Part shown: one piece after another, positions 1-7,686 of the stretch
How positions within the stretch are numbered: position 1 is the first letter of the stretch
Layout: the number at the start of each line of letters is the position of its first letter
NCBI GenBank assembly: GCA_946413815.1
Contig: CAMKMD010000012.1
Coordinates: 1-64,000, forward strand
Source: an uncultured Ruminococcus sp.
Lineage (GTDB): Bacteria > Bacillota > Clostridia > Oscillospirales > Ruminococcaceae
Reading direction: 5' to 3'
Length of the DNA stretch: 64,000 nucleotides
Program-made: the position numbers and the translations under genes
Notes under the pieces: generated by a model
What the model saw: only the letters and a program-made list of their open reading frames with translations
Told to the model about the DNA's origin: nothing
Database searches by the model: none

Positions 1-104
1 TTTATGGTCAGGCCGCTTGCCTGCTGTGCTTTGATAAGTTCCGACCATTCCTGCAGGCGTACTGCCTGCTTTATCGTTGCGATCTCTGTTGTTCTATTCT
101 GCAT
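1..104 (-). CDS. tnpA: IS66-type transposase accessory protein TnpA, N-terminal part (cut by window edge)
   Basis: The minus strand reads from ATG at 104 out of the window through about 34 codons, starting MQNRTTEIATIKQAVRLQEW. A GGGAGGT ribosome site lies 6 nt before the ATG. The start followed by an 'EWSELIKAQQASGL' helix matches the beginning of the small IS66-family orfA/TnpA proteins found in clostridial insertion sequences, which carry a helix-turn-helix. Only the first third is visible, so intactness cannot be judged. The family call rests on recall of the conserved N-terminus and is moderate. Confidence 0.5.
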   Translation of the reverse strand, partial: MQNRTTEIATIKQAVRLQEWSELIKAQQASGLTI

Positions 105-430
105 AATGCTACCTCCCGTGTCCAACGGACTCCAATTTACTACATGGAGCTTTTTGGAATTTTTTGGAATGTCCAATTTACTCCATCAAGTTTCCTGGAG
201 TTTATTATACATCATTGGACAGCGGGAGGGAAGACGCGGAATATTTTACTCTTACACTTTTCTTTTGTTTTTCACCGTTTTTAATATTTTTCAAATTAGT
301 CAGCTTTTATCTTTCGTACTTTTTAACATGTGAACATATAATAAGAATAAGACAATCCAGTGAAATTCCTTCTGAGAGTTGAATTCCTTGATTACAAGAT
401 ATAGTTTATTACTCTCCACCATACAGCATT
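105..430. other. Gene-free stretch between tnpA and hsdM remnant
   Basis: AT-rich DNA with no convincing gene. It holds two copies of TCCAATTTACT (about 131 and 172) and a TTGGAC near 216 that is the reverse complement of the GTCCAA motifs at 119 and 170. These may belong to the insertion-sequence end or the tnpA promoter. No clear terminal inverted repeat or target duplication was found. Confidence 0.4.
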
Positions 431-743
431 GAAATCGAACTTTGCAAAAACGTCCTGTACGTTTGCGGAGAAGCCTGCGAGATAGTCACGGAAGTTCGCC
501 TCGATGTTGTCAGGATCGGCGCAGAGCAGGTCGAATTTGTATTTGCTTGTATTATAGAACTGATAGCCGGAAGCCTTCTATAACTGCGAAGCCCTTCTTG
601 CTTTCGTACTCGGCTAATACCTTTTCATGCGTAGGTATCAGACAGTCGCGGAAACGCTTTACCACCGTCATAGGAAGTTTAACAAGTCCGTACTCCTGCG
701 GCTTGAACGGTCCTCGCAGCATATCTGCCACGTTCCATATCAT
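431..743 (-). pseudogene. hsdM: Remnant of type I restriction-modification methylase subunit HsdM (N-terminal fragment, frameshifted)
   Basis: From ATG 743 the minus strand encodes IWNVADMLRGPFKPQEYGL, then LPMTV and RFRDCLIPTHEKVL, the hallmark HsdM N-terminus. This frame stops near 552. A second frame then continues with KASGYQFYNTSKYKFDL and DPDNIEANFRDYLAGFSANV and QDVFAKFDF, the next conserved block of the same family. The two pieces are joined out of frame with residues missing between them, and homology ends near 431. The SAM-binding and NPPY catalytic parts are absent. It is therefore a dead fragment of a type I methylase gene next to an IS66 end. Confidence 0.65.
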
Positions 744-853
744 TGGTGCTATTCAATTTAATATACCATAGATCAGGCGGATTTGCCAGGAAAAGTATAC
801 AGTACGGGCGGGGCATTACGCCCCGCCGCCTCTCAATATTGTAGTCACAAAAT

Positions 854-881
854 AAGCCGCCCACTTTCGCATGGACGGCTT
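854..881 (-). terminator. Intrinsic terminator of the large BspA/dockerin gene
   Basis: AAGCCGTCCA / TGGGCGGCTT pair over 10 bp (one G-U) around an 8-nt loop on the minus strand, followed by ATTTTG. It lies 12 nt after the stop codon. A second GC-rich hairpin (GGCGGGGC / GCCCCGCC, 807-827) follows. Confidence 0.75.
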
Positions 882-892
882 TCTTTATGTTG

Positions 893-3800
893 TTACGTTA
901 TATCCTGCTCCTTAGAGAAGAAAACATTCGATGTGTCTGTTCCTCCTGTGGAAACATAGGCGTAGTACTCAAGGATCAGTGAAGCGTCTGTTGAATCGAT
1001 CAGTCCGTCGAAATTAACATCTCCGATAGCCTTGATATCAGCCGGAGCGTCATCTCCGCCGGTTGATACCTGTGCATAGATCATCAGAGCCTCTGATGCG
1101 TCTGAGGAATCTACAATGCCGTCCCGGTTGATATCTCCGAGGACTACAGTCTGGGTTTCGCTGCCGTTTCCTGCTGTTGTCGTTGTAGCAACAGGATTTT
1201 CAGCAGCCGTTGTCGCTGCCGTTGTTCCTGCAGCAGGCTTCGCCGTTGTTTTAGTTTCTGCCGGTTTTTCAGTGGCAGCCTGAGCCTTTGTTGTTGTAAC
1301 AACCGCAACTGAAACGGTAGTTGTTGTAACAGGCTGAGCTGTAGTGGTGTCATCCGCCACGGAAGTTGTAGCAGCAGGCGCTGCCTCTGTCGTGGCTGCC
1401 GGTGTTGTTGAGACAGGCTGAACTGGGGCATTCTTTCCGGTGAAGTAACCGGGTGCAGCTGCGGAATCTATCCTTGCATATACACCGGTTTCATTTGCCG
1501 GGTCATATACTGTACCGTTTCCTCCGACGATAGAACTGCATCCCTTGAATACTGCATTGTTCTTATCCGCATTTGCAAGCGGTACCCACTTGTCGGAAAC
1601 ATAGACTGTCTGAAGCTGAGAACAGCCATTGAACATAGATGATATAGAAGTTACAGATGATGTATCAAATGAGGACAGGTCAACAGTTTTCAAAGCTTCA
1701 CATCCGCTGAACATATACGATGCACTTACTGTCAAAGGTGTATCAAATGAGGAGAGATCAGCTTTTTCGAGGCTCTTGCAGTTTTCAAAGACTCCTGTCA
1801 TAGTCTCTGCACTGACTGTATCGAAACCTGCAAGATTTACATCTGTCAGAGATCCGCACTTGCTGAACATACGATCGATCTTCTTAAGAGCCGGCGTATT
1901 CATACCAGACAGATCTGCTGTTTTGAGAGCAGTACACTCTGAAGCCATATACTCCATTGTCGTCAGCTCCGGAAGGTCGAGCCCTGAAAGGTTCAGTGAC
2001 GTAAGCGCCGGTGAGCATGAACACATACGTGTCATCTTCTTCAGTGATGACAGATCAGCTCCGGAAAGATCGATGGATTCAAGAGAATCACAGAATCCGA
2101 AAGCATATTCCATATCTTCAACTGACGACATATCAAAGACGGCCATATCAACCGACTTCAGAGCGTTGCAGTGCTGGAATATACCCTGCATCGATCTGAC
2201 GTTTGAAGTATCAAGATCTTCAATGCCCTTGATGTCAGCCAGGCTTTTCAGCGTCTCACAGTTACGGAACATCCCGTCAAGTGAATCAACAGATTCTGTA
2301 TTGATGCCTGTAAAGTTTACACTTTCAAGTAACGGGCAGAATGCGAACATACTTACCATATCTTCCGCATTGCTGAAATCCAGACCAGAAAGATCAACAG
2401 TTCTCAGGTTCGGGCAGTTTGCAAACATACTTTGCATTCTCTTGACATACGAAGCATCAGCCTTTGTAAGGTCAACAGATTCAGCGTCGAAATAGGAAAA
2501 CAGGGAGTAGCAGTTTTCCGGAAGGATAGTTCCTTCTGCCGCAACTACCTTTTTGACAGCTTCGTTCTTGCTGAACTGTTTGATATCGTCATTGAAGTAA
2601 TCAAATTGATAAGTAAAGCCGTATTCTCTGAAGTCTCCGAAGATGGTAAGAACGCCTGTATCCTCATCAAGCTCTGCGCCGAAGGTGGGCTTGGGCGGCT
2701 GTACACTGCCGTCGCCGAGTGTGAGATATCCGGGAGTATCATCGCTGTCGATGCGGAACATATCCTTCTTATAGTTATCTTCATTGAACGCCGTACCGTT
2801 TCCGCCCACAAGCTTTTCACATTCTGAGAAAATGTAGGCATAGCGGTAGATATTTCTCTGTCCGTCATCCGGCGCAGTCAGCTTGTCGTATATCCAGTTA
2901 TCCGAAACATAGATCTTTTCAAGGTTTTTACAGCCTGCAAACATCTTGGAGATATCACATTCCTTCAGCTTGTACTGAACGAAGTTGCTGATATCTATTT
3001 CAGTCAGCAGAGGGCAGTCCATGAACATTCCCTCCATAGTGGTGACATGGGAGGTATCGAACTTTGTCACATCTATCTCTGTAAGACTGTGACAGTCGGT
3101 AAACATATACTGTATATCAGTCGCACGGGGAGTGCGGAATGAACTGATATCCAGATCGGATAACAGTTCACATCCGTCAAACATACAGGAAAAATCGCTT
3201 GCGAAGGTCGTATCGAAGTTTGAAAGATCAAGTGACGTCAGTGACGAGCAGTACTCGAACATACTGCTGAAATCATCCGCCTTTGATGTGTCGAAATTTG
3301 AGACATCAATAGAAGCCAGTGATTTGCAGCCATGGAACATATAACCGAAAAACCCACAGTTAGAGGTATCAAACATCGATACATCCACAAAAGAAAGATT
3401 TTCGCAGTTATAGAACATATCTCCGAGGTTTGTGACCTTTGATGTATCGAATCCCGTAAGATCAACAGAAACAAGATTCTTGCAGTAACCGAACAGGTAA
3501 AACATATCTGTTACGTAGGAAGTATCTGCATTGGAGAGATCTATCTCTTCAGCCATGATCTGTAAAAACAGCTTGCGTGAGCTTGGCGGCAGTATAGTCC
3601 CTTCGGCAGCGATAACTTTTTTTACTGCTTCGTTATCTCTGTAAAGAGCAACGTGTGAAGCGTTTACCTTTCCTGAAAGAGTCATCACGCCTGTTTCCTC
3701 GTCAAGAACTACGTCATCCATACGGGGCGGAACAAGGCTGTCCTTTACATCGGTAAGATATCCGGGAGTCTCGAATGAATCGACATTTGCATATACATAA

Positions 3801-4777
3801 TCCGTAAAAGTCTGCTCAATTACAACTGTACCGTTTCCGCCTACGATCTTGGTGCTGTTCTTGAATATATCATCGGTCTTTACTGTATCAATGCTTTCGA
3901 GGCTCCATTTGTCTCTGGAAACGATAATTGTCGTCAGTTCGGGACAGTCAGCAAACATCTCGGTGAAATTCGTTACCTTTGAGGTATCGAAGTTTGAAAT
4001 ATTGATAGTTTTCAGCGCACTGCATCCGGAAAACATTTTGCTGAGCGAATTAATCTTTGATACATGAAAGCTTGAAAGATCGATCTCAGTAAGTGATTTG
4101 CACTGAGAGAACATATAGCTTATTTCATCTACGTTTGTGGCATCAAAGTTCGAGAGGTCAACAGATTTCAACGCTTCTGATCCTGAAAACATAGATGACA
4201 TTGAAGTTGCACTTGAAGTATCAAAGTTTGAAAGGTCAAGTGTCTCAAGGCCTGTGCACTTGCTGAACATAGAGGAAAACAGTTCAACTTTTGAGGTATC
4301 AAAACCTGTCACATCAAGCGAAGTCAGTGAGGTGCAGCCGTAGAACATAGATGTCATAGATGTGACATTTGAAGTATCAAAGCCATCGATATTCAGATCT
4401 GTTAGCTTTGAACATCTCTCAAACATCTGAGACATATTGGTTACACCAGAAGTATCGACATTCGAGAGGTCTATTGATTCGACTTCGGTAAAGTCTGAAA
4501 ACATCTGCCGGCAGCTTTCGGGAAGAACAGTTCCTGCTGCTGCAACTATCTTCTTTACCGCTGTATTCTTGCTGTAAGCGGTTACATCTTTGAGAGCAAT
4601 TTCACCTGACAGAGTTAGAGTACCTGTAGTTTCGTCAAGTGTGACAGTACCGGTGTAGGTCTCTGCGTCTGCGGCGTCCTCAGCATAAGCTGTAAATCCT
4701 GCGGACGGCATTGCAGCTCCTGTGCTCAAAGAAAGCAGCAGAGAGACAGACATTAGTAATGCTTTGATTCGGTTCAT
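893..4777 (-). CDS. Large secreted BspA-like leucine-rich repeat protein with C-terminal dockerin
   Basis: 1294 aa. An N-terminal signal peptide (about residues 1-32, hydrophobic core LLMSVSLLLSLSTGAA) is followed by three tandem modules starting near residues 47, 357 and 699. Each opens with a LDExTGxLTLSG strand and an AVKK(I/V)xAAxGTxLP segment, then carries many ~24-residue BspA/DUF285 repeats of the type MFxxCxxLxxxDLSxFDTSxVT. Each module closes with VGGNGT and a PGY(L/F)T cap. Residues ~1112-1209 form a Thr/Ala-rich linker, and ~1212-1282 form a two-repeat dockerin with calcium-binding DxNxDGxxDSSDAS loops. Known members are surface or adhesion proteins; the dockerin implies attachment to a cohesin. 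The start is supported by AAAGGAG 8 nt upstream, and the gene has its own promoter and terminator. The binding partner is unknown. Confidence 0.9.
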   Translation of the reverse strand: MNRIKALLMSVSLLLSLSTGAAMPSAGFTAYAEDAADAETYTGTVTLDETTGTLTLSGEIALKDVTAYSKNTAVKKIVAAAGTVLPESCRQMFSDFTEVESIDLSNVDTSGVTNMSQMFERCSKLTDLNIDGFDTSNVTSMTSMFYGCTSLTSLDVTGFDTSKVELFSSMFSKCTGLETLDLSNFDTSSATSMSSMFSGSEALKSVDLSNFDATNVDEISYMFSQCKSLTEIDLSSFHVSKINSLSKMFSGCSALKTINISNFDTSKVTNFTEMFADCPELTTIIVSRDKWSLESIDTVKTDDIFKNSTKIVGGNGTVVIEQTFTDYVYANVDSFETPGYLTDVKDSLVPPRMDDVVLDEETGVMTLSGKVNASHVALYRDNEAVKKVIAAEGTILPPSSRKLFLQIMAEEIDLSNADTSYVTDMFYLFGYCKNLVSVDLTGFDTSKVTNLGDMFYNCENLSFVDVSMFDTSNCGFFGYMFHGCKSLASIDVSNFDTSKADDFSSMFEYCSSLTSLDLSNFDTTFASDFSCMFDGCELLSDLDISSFRTPRATDIQYMFTDCHSLTEIDVTKFDTSHVTTMEGMFMDCPLLTEIDISNFVQYKLKECDISKMFAGCKNLEKIYVSDNWIYDKLTAPDDGQRNIYRYAYIFSECEKLVGGNGTAFNEDNYKKDMFRIDSDDTPGYLTLGDGSVQPPKPTFGAELDEDTGVLTIFGDFREYGFTYQFDYFNDDIKQFSKNEAVKKVVAAEGTILPENCYSLFSYFDAESVDLTKADASYVKRMQSMFANCPNLRTVDLSGLDFSNAEDMVSMFAFCPLLESVNFTGINTESVDSLDGMFRNCETLKSLADIKGIEDLDTSNVRSMQGIFQHCNALKSVDMAVFDMSSVEDMEYAFGFCDSLESIDLSGADLSSLKKMTRMCSCSPALTSLNLSGLDLPELTTMEYMASECTALKTADLSGMNTPALKKIDRMFSKCGSLTDVNLAGFDTVSAETMTGVFENCKSLEKADLSSFDTPLTVSASYMFSGCEALKTVDLSSFDTSSVTSISSMFNGCSQLQTVYVSDKWVPLANADKNNAVFKGCSSIVGGNGTVYDPANETGVYARIDSAAAPGYFTGKNAPVQPVSTTPAATTEAAPAATTSVADDTTTAQPVTTTTVSVAVVTTTKAQAATEKPAETKTTAKPAAGTTAATTAAENPVATTTTAGNGSETQTVVLGDINRDGIVDSSDASEALMIYAQVSTGGDDAPADIKAIGDVNFDGLIDSTDASLILEYYAYVSTGGTDTSNVFFSKEQDIT

Positions 4778-4846
4778 GATAAATTCTCCTTTAATCCCTG
4801 ATATTTAAATGATATGTTTTCACTGTTATGTGAACACATCTTTTTT

Positions 4847-4875
4847 ATTATATCATATATCATTTTTGATTTCAA
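4847..4875 (-). promoter_or_regulatory. Promoter of the BspA/dockerin gene
   Basis: TTGAAA (4870-4875) and TATAAT (4847-4852), 17 bp apart, on the minus strand about 70 nt before the start codon. A short palindrome ATGTG-AA-CACAT at 4828-4839 covers the predicted start of transcription and could be an operator. Confidence 0.7.
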
Positions 4876-4982
4876 GTGTTATCGTGACCGGATGTTGACA
4901 AATGTTTTTAACCTGATGCGTTTAGTATCATCTGTTATATACAGCCTTATTCTCAGAACAGATCCGGCACAAAGGATAACAA

Positions 4983-5004
4983 AAAGCTCCCCGAGGGGAG
5001 CTTT
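4983..5004 (-). terminator. Terminator of the cytoplasmic LRR gene
   Basis: AAAGCTCCCC / GGGGAGCTTT perfect 10-bp stem with a 2-nt centre on the minus strand, followed by TTTTTG. It lies 28 nt after the stop at 5032. Confidence 0.85.
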
Positions 5005-5031
5005 CAGCATATACTGCCTTTATTGATCAGT

Positions 5032-6207
5032 TTATGAAGTTGACGGTTTCCGCTTCTTCGCTTTTTTCAGGGTTGCGCCGAATGGTGTATTCCGGAATGC
5101 GCATCGTTCGACATTTACCTGATCCGGGAGCTGAACATCTGTCAGTGCGGTACAGCCTTCAAAGGCCGATGGCCCGATCACTTCCATGCTGTCCGGAATG
5201 ACGACACTTTTCAATGAAGTACAGCCTTCAAAGGCTGACCTCCCGATTGTCTCCATTCCTGCGGGAATATTGATGCTTTCCAGCGCGGTGCAGTCCTTGA
5301 ACGCCTCACGTCTGATGGAATACACTTCGTCCGGCAACGTGATCCCTGTAAGCGATTCGCAGCCGCAGAATACTGACTCCATGATAATATCCACTCCGTC
5401 TGGAATGTTTATTGTTTTGAGTCGGGCACACTTTTCGAACGCACTGCCATCGATAAAAGTCACGCCGGCAGGAATCCTGACCTCAGTCAGCTCGCAGCAG
5501 TTCCAGAACAACGACCATTTGATGCTTGTCAGACCCGCCGGAAGCGTGACTGCTTTCAGCGCTTTGCAGTTGAAGAATGCCGCATCTCCGATGTCTGTCA
5601 CACTTTCCGGTATGGTGATTTCAGACAGTGAAATGCATTCAGAGAATACATGTCCTTCGATGCTCTGCACTCCCTCCGGAATCGTGACAGAGGTCAAGCC
5701 GCTGCAGTAATCAAATGCACATTTACTGATACTTGTTAAACCGGCCGGGAGCGTGATGCACGTCAGCAAGGGACAGGCCGCAAACGCACTCTCATCGATG
5801 ATCGTCACTCCATCCGGTATCACGACATCACTAAGCTCCTTGCAGGTCGCAAACGCCCCGGCTGCGATCTCAGTTACACCATCCGGGATGACGAATCGGC
5901 CTGCTCTCGTGCGAGGGCAGCAGATAAGCCGTGTTCCGTCCGAAGAATACAGCACGCCGTCCTCTGTACGAAAAGCCGGATGATCCGGTACAACCCGGAG
6001 TTCCGCCAGCTTTGGGCAGTGCTTCAGCCCTATGGCCGTGATCTCTGCCACGCTCGCCGGAAATGTCACAGAGGTCAGCGTTTCGCACCAGGTAAACGCA
6101 AATTCTCCGATTGCCGTCACACCCTCCGGAATCACTATATCGCCGCCCTGACCGTGATATTTGACCAGCTCGCCGTTTTCGATCTCAAATTCCGGTTCCT
6201 TTTTCAT
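5032..6207 (-). CDS. Leucine-rich repeat protein, LRR_5/BspA type, no signal peptide
   Basis: 391 aa from ATG 6207, chosen because GTAGGTGAT sits just upstream. An ATG at 6261 would add 18 residues without a good ribosome site. The protein is almost entirely LRR_5 repeats of about 23 residues, with the pattern IPxGVTxIGxxAFxxCxxLTxVxLPxxL, from about residue 15 to 380. A basic KKAKKRKPSTS tail ends it. There is no signal peptide or anchor, so it would be cytoplasmic or exported by an unusual route. Such genes are common in gut Firmicutes and their role is mostly unknown. It differs from the neighbouring DUF285-type protein in repeat type and in lacking a dockerin. Confidence 0.85.
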   Translation of the reverse strand: MKKEPEFEIENGELVKYHGQGGDIVIPEGVTAIGEFAFTWCETLTSVTFPASVAEITAIGLKHCPKLAELRVVPDHPAFRTEDGVLYSSDGTRLICCPRTRAGRFVIPDGVTEIAAGAFATCKELSDVVIPDGVTIIDESAFAACPLLTCITLPAGLTSISKCAFDYCSGLTSVTIPEGVQSIEGHVFSECISLSEITIPESVTDIGDAAFFNCKALKAVTLPAGLTSIKWSLFWNCCELTEVRIPAGVTFIDGSAFEKCARLKTINIPDGVDIIMESVFCGCESLTGITLPDEVYSIRREAFKDCTALESINIPAGMETIGRSAFEGCTSLKSVVIPDSMEVIGPSAFEGCTALTDVQLPDQVNVERCAFRNTPFGATLKKAKKRKPSTS

Positions 6208-6257
6208 GGTATCACCTACATTCTTTAAATTCATTAAAGGACTGCCACGCATATCTC

Positions 6258-6425
6258 TCACGAAATGGTATTATCCGTGAAGAATACAGATGGCAGGCAT
6301 AGGTTATTCTCAGCGGCTATACTCTGCATGATTTCTTCACTTGGGAAGTTGTCAAGTACGCATACAGCAGCGGGATTACCTGAGAAAATCTTATCTGTGA
6401 AAGCATCGATGATATATTGTTTCAT
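6258..6425 (-). pseudogene. Truncated N-terminus of a PhzF-family protein
   Basis: A 55-codon frame starts at ATG 6425 after AGGAGGATTGA. It reads MKQYIIDAFTDKIFSGNPAA, then VCVLDNFPSEEIMQSIAAEN and NL. This is the strongly conserved start of PhzF-like isomerases/epimerases (normally about 260-300 aa), including the GNPAAVC segment. Homology ends after NL and the frame stops 11 residues later. The rest of the fold is missing, so this is a stub. It retains a good ribosome site and lies 15 nt after the stop of the upstream unknown gene. Confidence 0.7.
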
Positions 6426-6440
6426 TCAATCCTCCTGAAG

Positions 6441-7040
6441 TTATCTGACTGCGGTCATATATGCGTTATATAGATTAGAACAATGCTTTTCAAGCTCACT
6501 ATACAAATTTCTGACTGTTGAATTGTCAGATATGCGAAGATACTTCTCTGAACGGATAAGCTCGATGATACGTTCATTTTTCTCGTAATCTGACACAGGA
6601 TCAAAGCTTCGACATTGGAGAATGTTAAGATAATACCTCATAATGTCAATATACCTGCCATCTGCTTCTCTGGCTTTACAGAGTTCTTTGATTTTTCGGT
6701 AATGAGGAAGTATAGCCTCAGCCTGCGTAAGTGTTGCAGAATAGAAGCTCGTCAGCTGTTCGTAGGAGTAATGTGTTTGGCTCTCAAGAACTCTAGAAAT
6801 GCTGCCGAATACAGTAGGTGTAAGCCGGTAGATATAGTCAAATATACTACGGTTAGTTTCGATATCATCCATCTTTGAGACAGAAAGCCAGTAGATGTAG
6901 TTATTATCAGCAACTCCCACAATTAATACTTTGTTGTTATTCGCATAATAGACCTGAACACAGCTTTTCCCAGAATAAGGATTATACTTTGGCGTTGCTG
7001 CATTGTCCGGTGTAAGGCAGTTCAGTTTCTGAATATCCAT
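6441..7040 (-). CDS. Hypothetical protein, 199 aa
   Basis: Start at ATG 7040 because AAGGAG lies 8 nt upstream; an ATG at 7124 has no ribosome site. I do not recognise the family. The first ~60 residues look like a small beta-rich segment (YNPYSGKSCVQVYY, NKVLIVGVADNNYIYWLSV). The rest is helical and charged, with YEQLTSFYSATLTQAEAILP and repeated E/R/Y-rich helices up to the C-terminus. There is no signal peptide or membrane segment, so it should be cytoplasmic. It is followed by the PhzF stub and preceded by a region rich in hairpins, in what appears to be an accessory patch between two conserved areas. Confidence 0.6.
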   Translation of the reverse strand: MDIQKLNCLTPDNAATPKYNPYSGKSCVQVYYANNNKVLIVGVADNNYIYWLSVSKMDDIETNRSIFDYIYRLTPTVFGSISRVLESQTHYSYEQLTSFYSATLTQAEAILPHYRKIKELCKAREADGRYIDIMRYYLNILQCRSFDPVSDYEKNERIIELIRSEKYLRISDNSTVRNLYSELEKHCSNLYNAYMTAVR

Positions 7041-7175
7041 AACAGTACTCCTTCTTTGTGTAAAGCTTAGCTTCAATATTGCAGTTGATATCTTGATTAT
7101 ATCGCAACCAAAGGCAAAAGTCAACAGGAGCTACTTCTGTCAGGTTATATGTATGTTATCATTTTTAGTTAGAGA

Positions 7176-7229
7176 ACAGCTTCACCCGGCACAAAGGCCG
7201 GGTATGATTATGAATCATTATGAAGCTGT
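7176..7229. repeat. Compact three-way-junction inverted repeat
   Basis: Outer arms ACAGCTTCA (7176-7184) and TGAAGCTGT (7221-7229) pair perfectly over 9 bp. They enclose two further perfect hairpins: CCCGGC-acaaag-GCCGGG (7185-7202) and ATGATT-atg-AATCAT (7204-7218). The 54-nt unit would fold as a three-way junction on either strand. It lies upstream of the unknown gene. It may be a small palindromic mobile repeat or a structured RNA. Confidence 0.55.
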
Positions 7230-7270
7230 CCATAGTTGTATCAATGAGAATTATTCGGTGTTATCTATGA

Positions 7271-7441
7271 TTATTTCTTGTTCTTTTGCGGTTTAAAGAC
7301 CTTTTCGTATGGTTTTCTACTGTGGTCAATTTCTAAGGAATTGGGTTTTCTCTTTTCAATGACAAGCAAGACTTCCTGCTGTGTAATATTAGCCAAATGC
7401 TGTGCCATCGGAAAATTGTTTTCATTTTTTGCGTGCAGCAT
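7271..7441 (-). CDS. Doubtful small ORF, 56 aa
   Basis: A short Lys-rich frame from ATG 7441, weak AGGA 8 nt upstream, ending KPQKNKK. An upstream ATG at 7468 lacks a ribosome site. No family is recognised. It lies in an accessory patch with several hairpins and a gene stub, so it may be a leftover of a longer gene. Kept only because the stretch is otherwise empty. Confidence 0.25.
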   Translation of the reverse strand: MLHAKNENNFPMAQHLANITQQEVLLVIEKRKPNSLEIDHSRKPYEKVFKPQKNKK

Positions 7442-7523
7442 TTTACCGTTCCTGTAAAACCGCAGCATTTGTGATACAAAAAGAAAGCTGTTTATACATA
7501 AGCGTCAGATTAAACACAACATG

Positions 7524-7555
7524 AGTATCAGGCTTACCTCGGTGAGCCTGATACT
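7524..7555. repeat. 15-bp inverted repeat
   Basis: AGTATCAGGCTTACC / GGTGAGCCTGATACT pair over 15 bp (one G-U) around a 2-nt centre. There is no strong T-run on either side. It could be a terminator for the small ORF's region or an insertion scar. Confidence 0.5.
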
Positions 7556-7602
7556 ATTATATTGGGGCGTGTTATGTTTTACGCTTACGACTAAATAATA
7601 CA

Positions 7603-7639
7603 AAAAGCCCTGAGCAGAAAACTTCTGCCCGGGGCTTTT
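7603..7639 (-). terminator. Distal terminator after rpoD
   Basis: AAAAGCCC / GGGCTTTT with an inner GCAGAA / TTCTGC stem, followed on the minus strand by TTTTTG. It is the second of two tandem hairpins after rpoD and could also act for plus-strand transcription. Confidence 0.75.
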
Positions 7640-7650
7640 GACATAATCAA

Positions 7651-7678
7651 AGGCGCTTCCGAATGAACGAAAGCGCCT
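7651..7678 (-). terminator. Proximal terminator after rpoD
   Basis: AGGCGCTT / AAGCGCCT 8-bp stem with a 12-nt loop, starting 8 nt after the rpoD stop codon. The T-run is short (TTTGATT). Confidence 0.7.
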
Positions 7679-7686
7679 AGTATCTA

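Noticed and set aside
4..333. Plus-strand open frame of 109 codons at the window start
   Set aside because: It lies opposite tnpA and AT-rich intergenic DNA, has no ribosome site and no recognisable family; the minus-strand tnpA reading has a GGGAGGT site and a conserved N-terminus.
1144..1431. Gln/Leu/Arg-rich 95-codon minus-strand frame
   Set aside because: Out-of-frame reading of the Thr/Ala-rich linker codons of the large BspA/dockerin gene.
1629..2495. 288-codon plus-strand open frame inside the BspA gene
   Set aside because: Produced by the repeat structure of the gene on the opposite strand; no ribosome site and no family. The same holds for other plus-strand frames in 1600-4350 and 5186-5983.
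4970..7200. CCGGCACAAAGG occurring near 4967 and near 7186
   Set aside because: A shared 12-mer is expected many times by chance in 64 kb and only the second copy sits in a strong palindrome.
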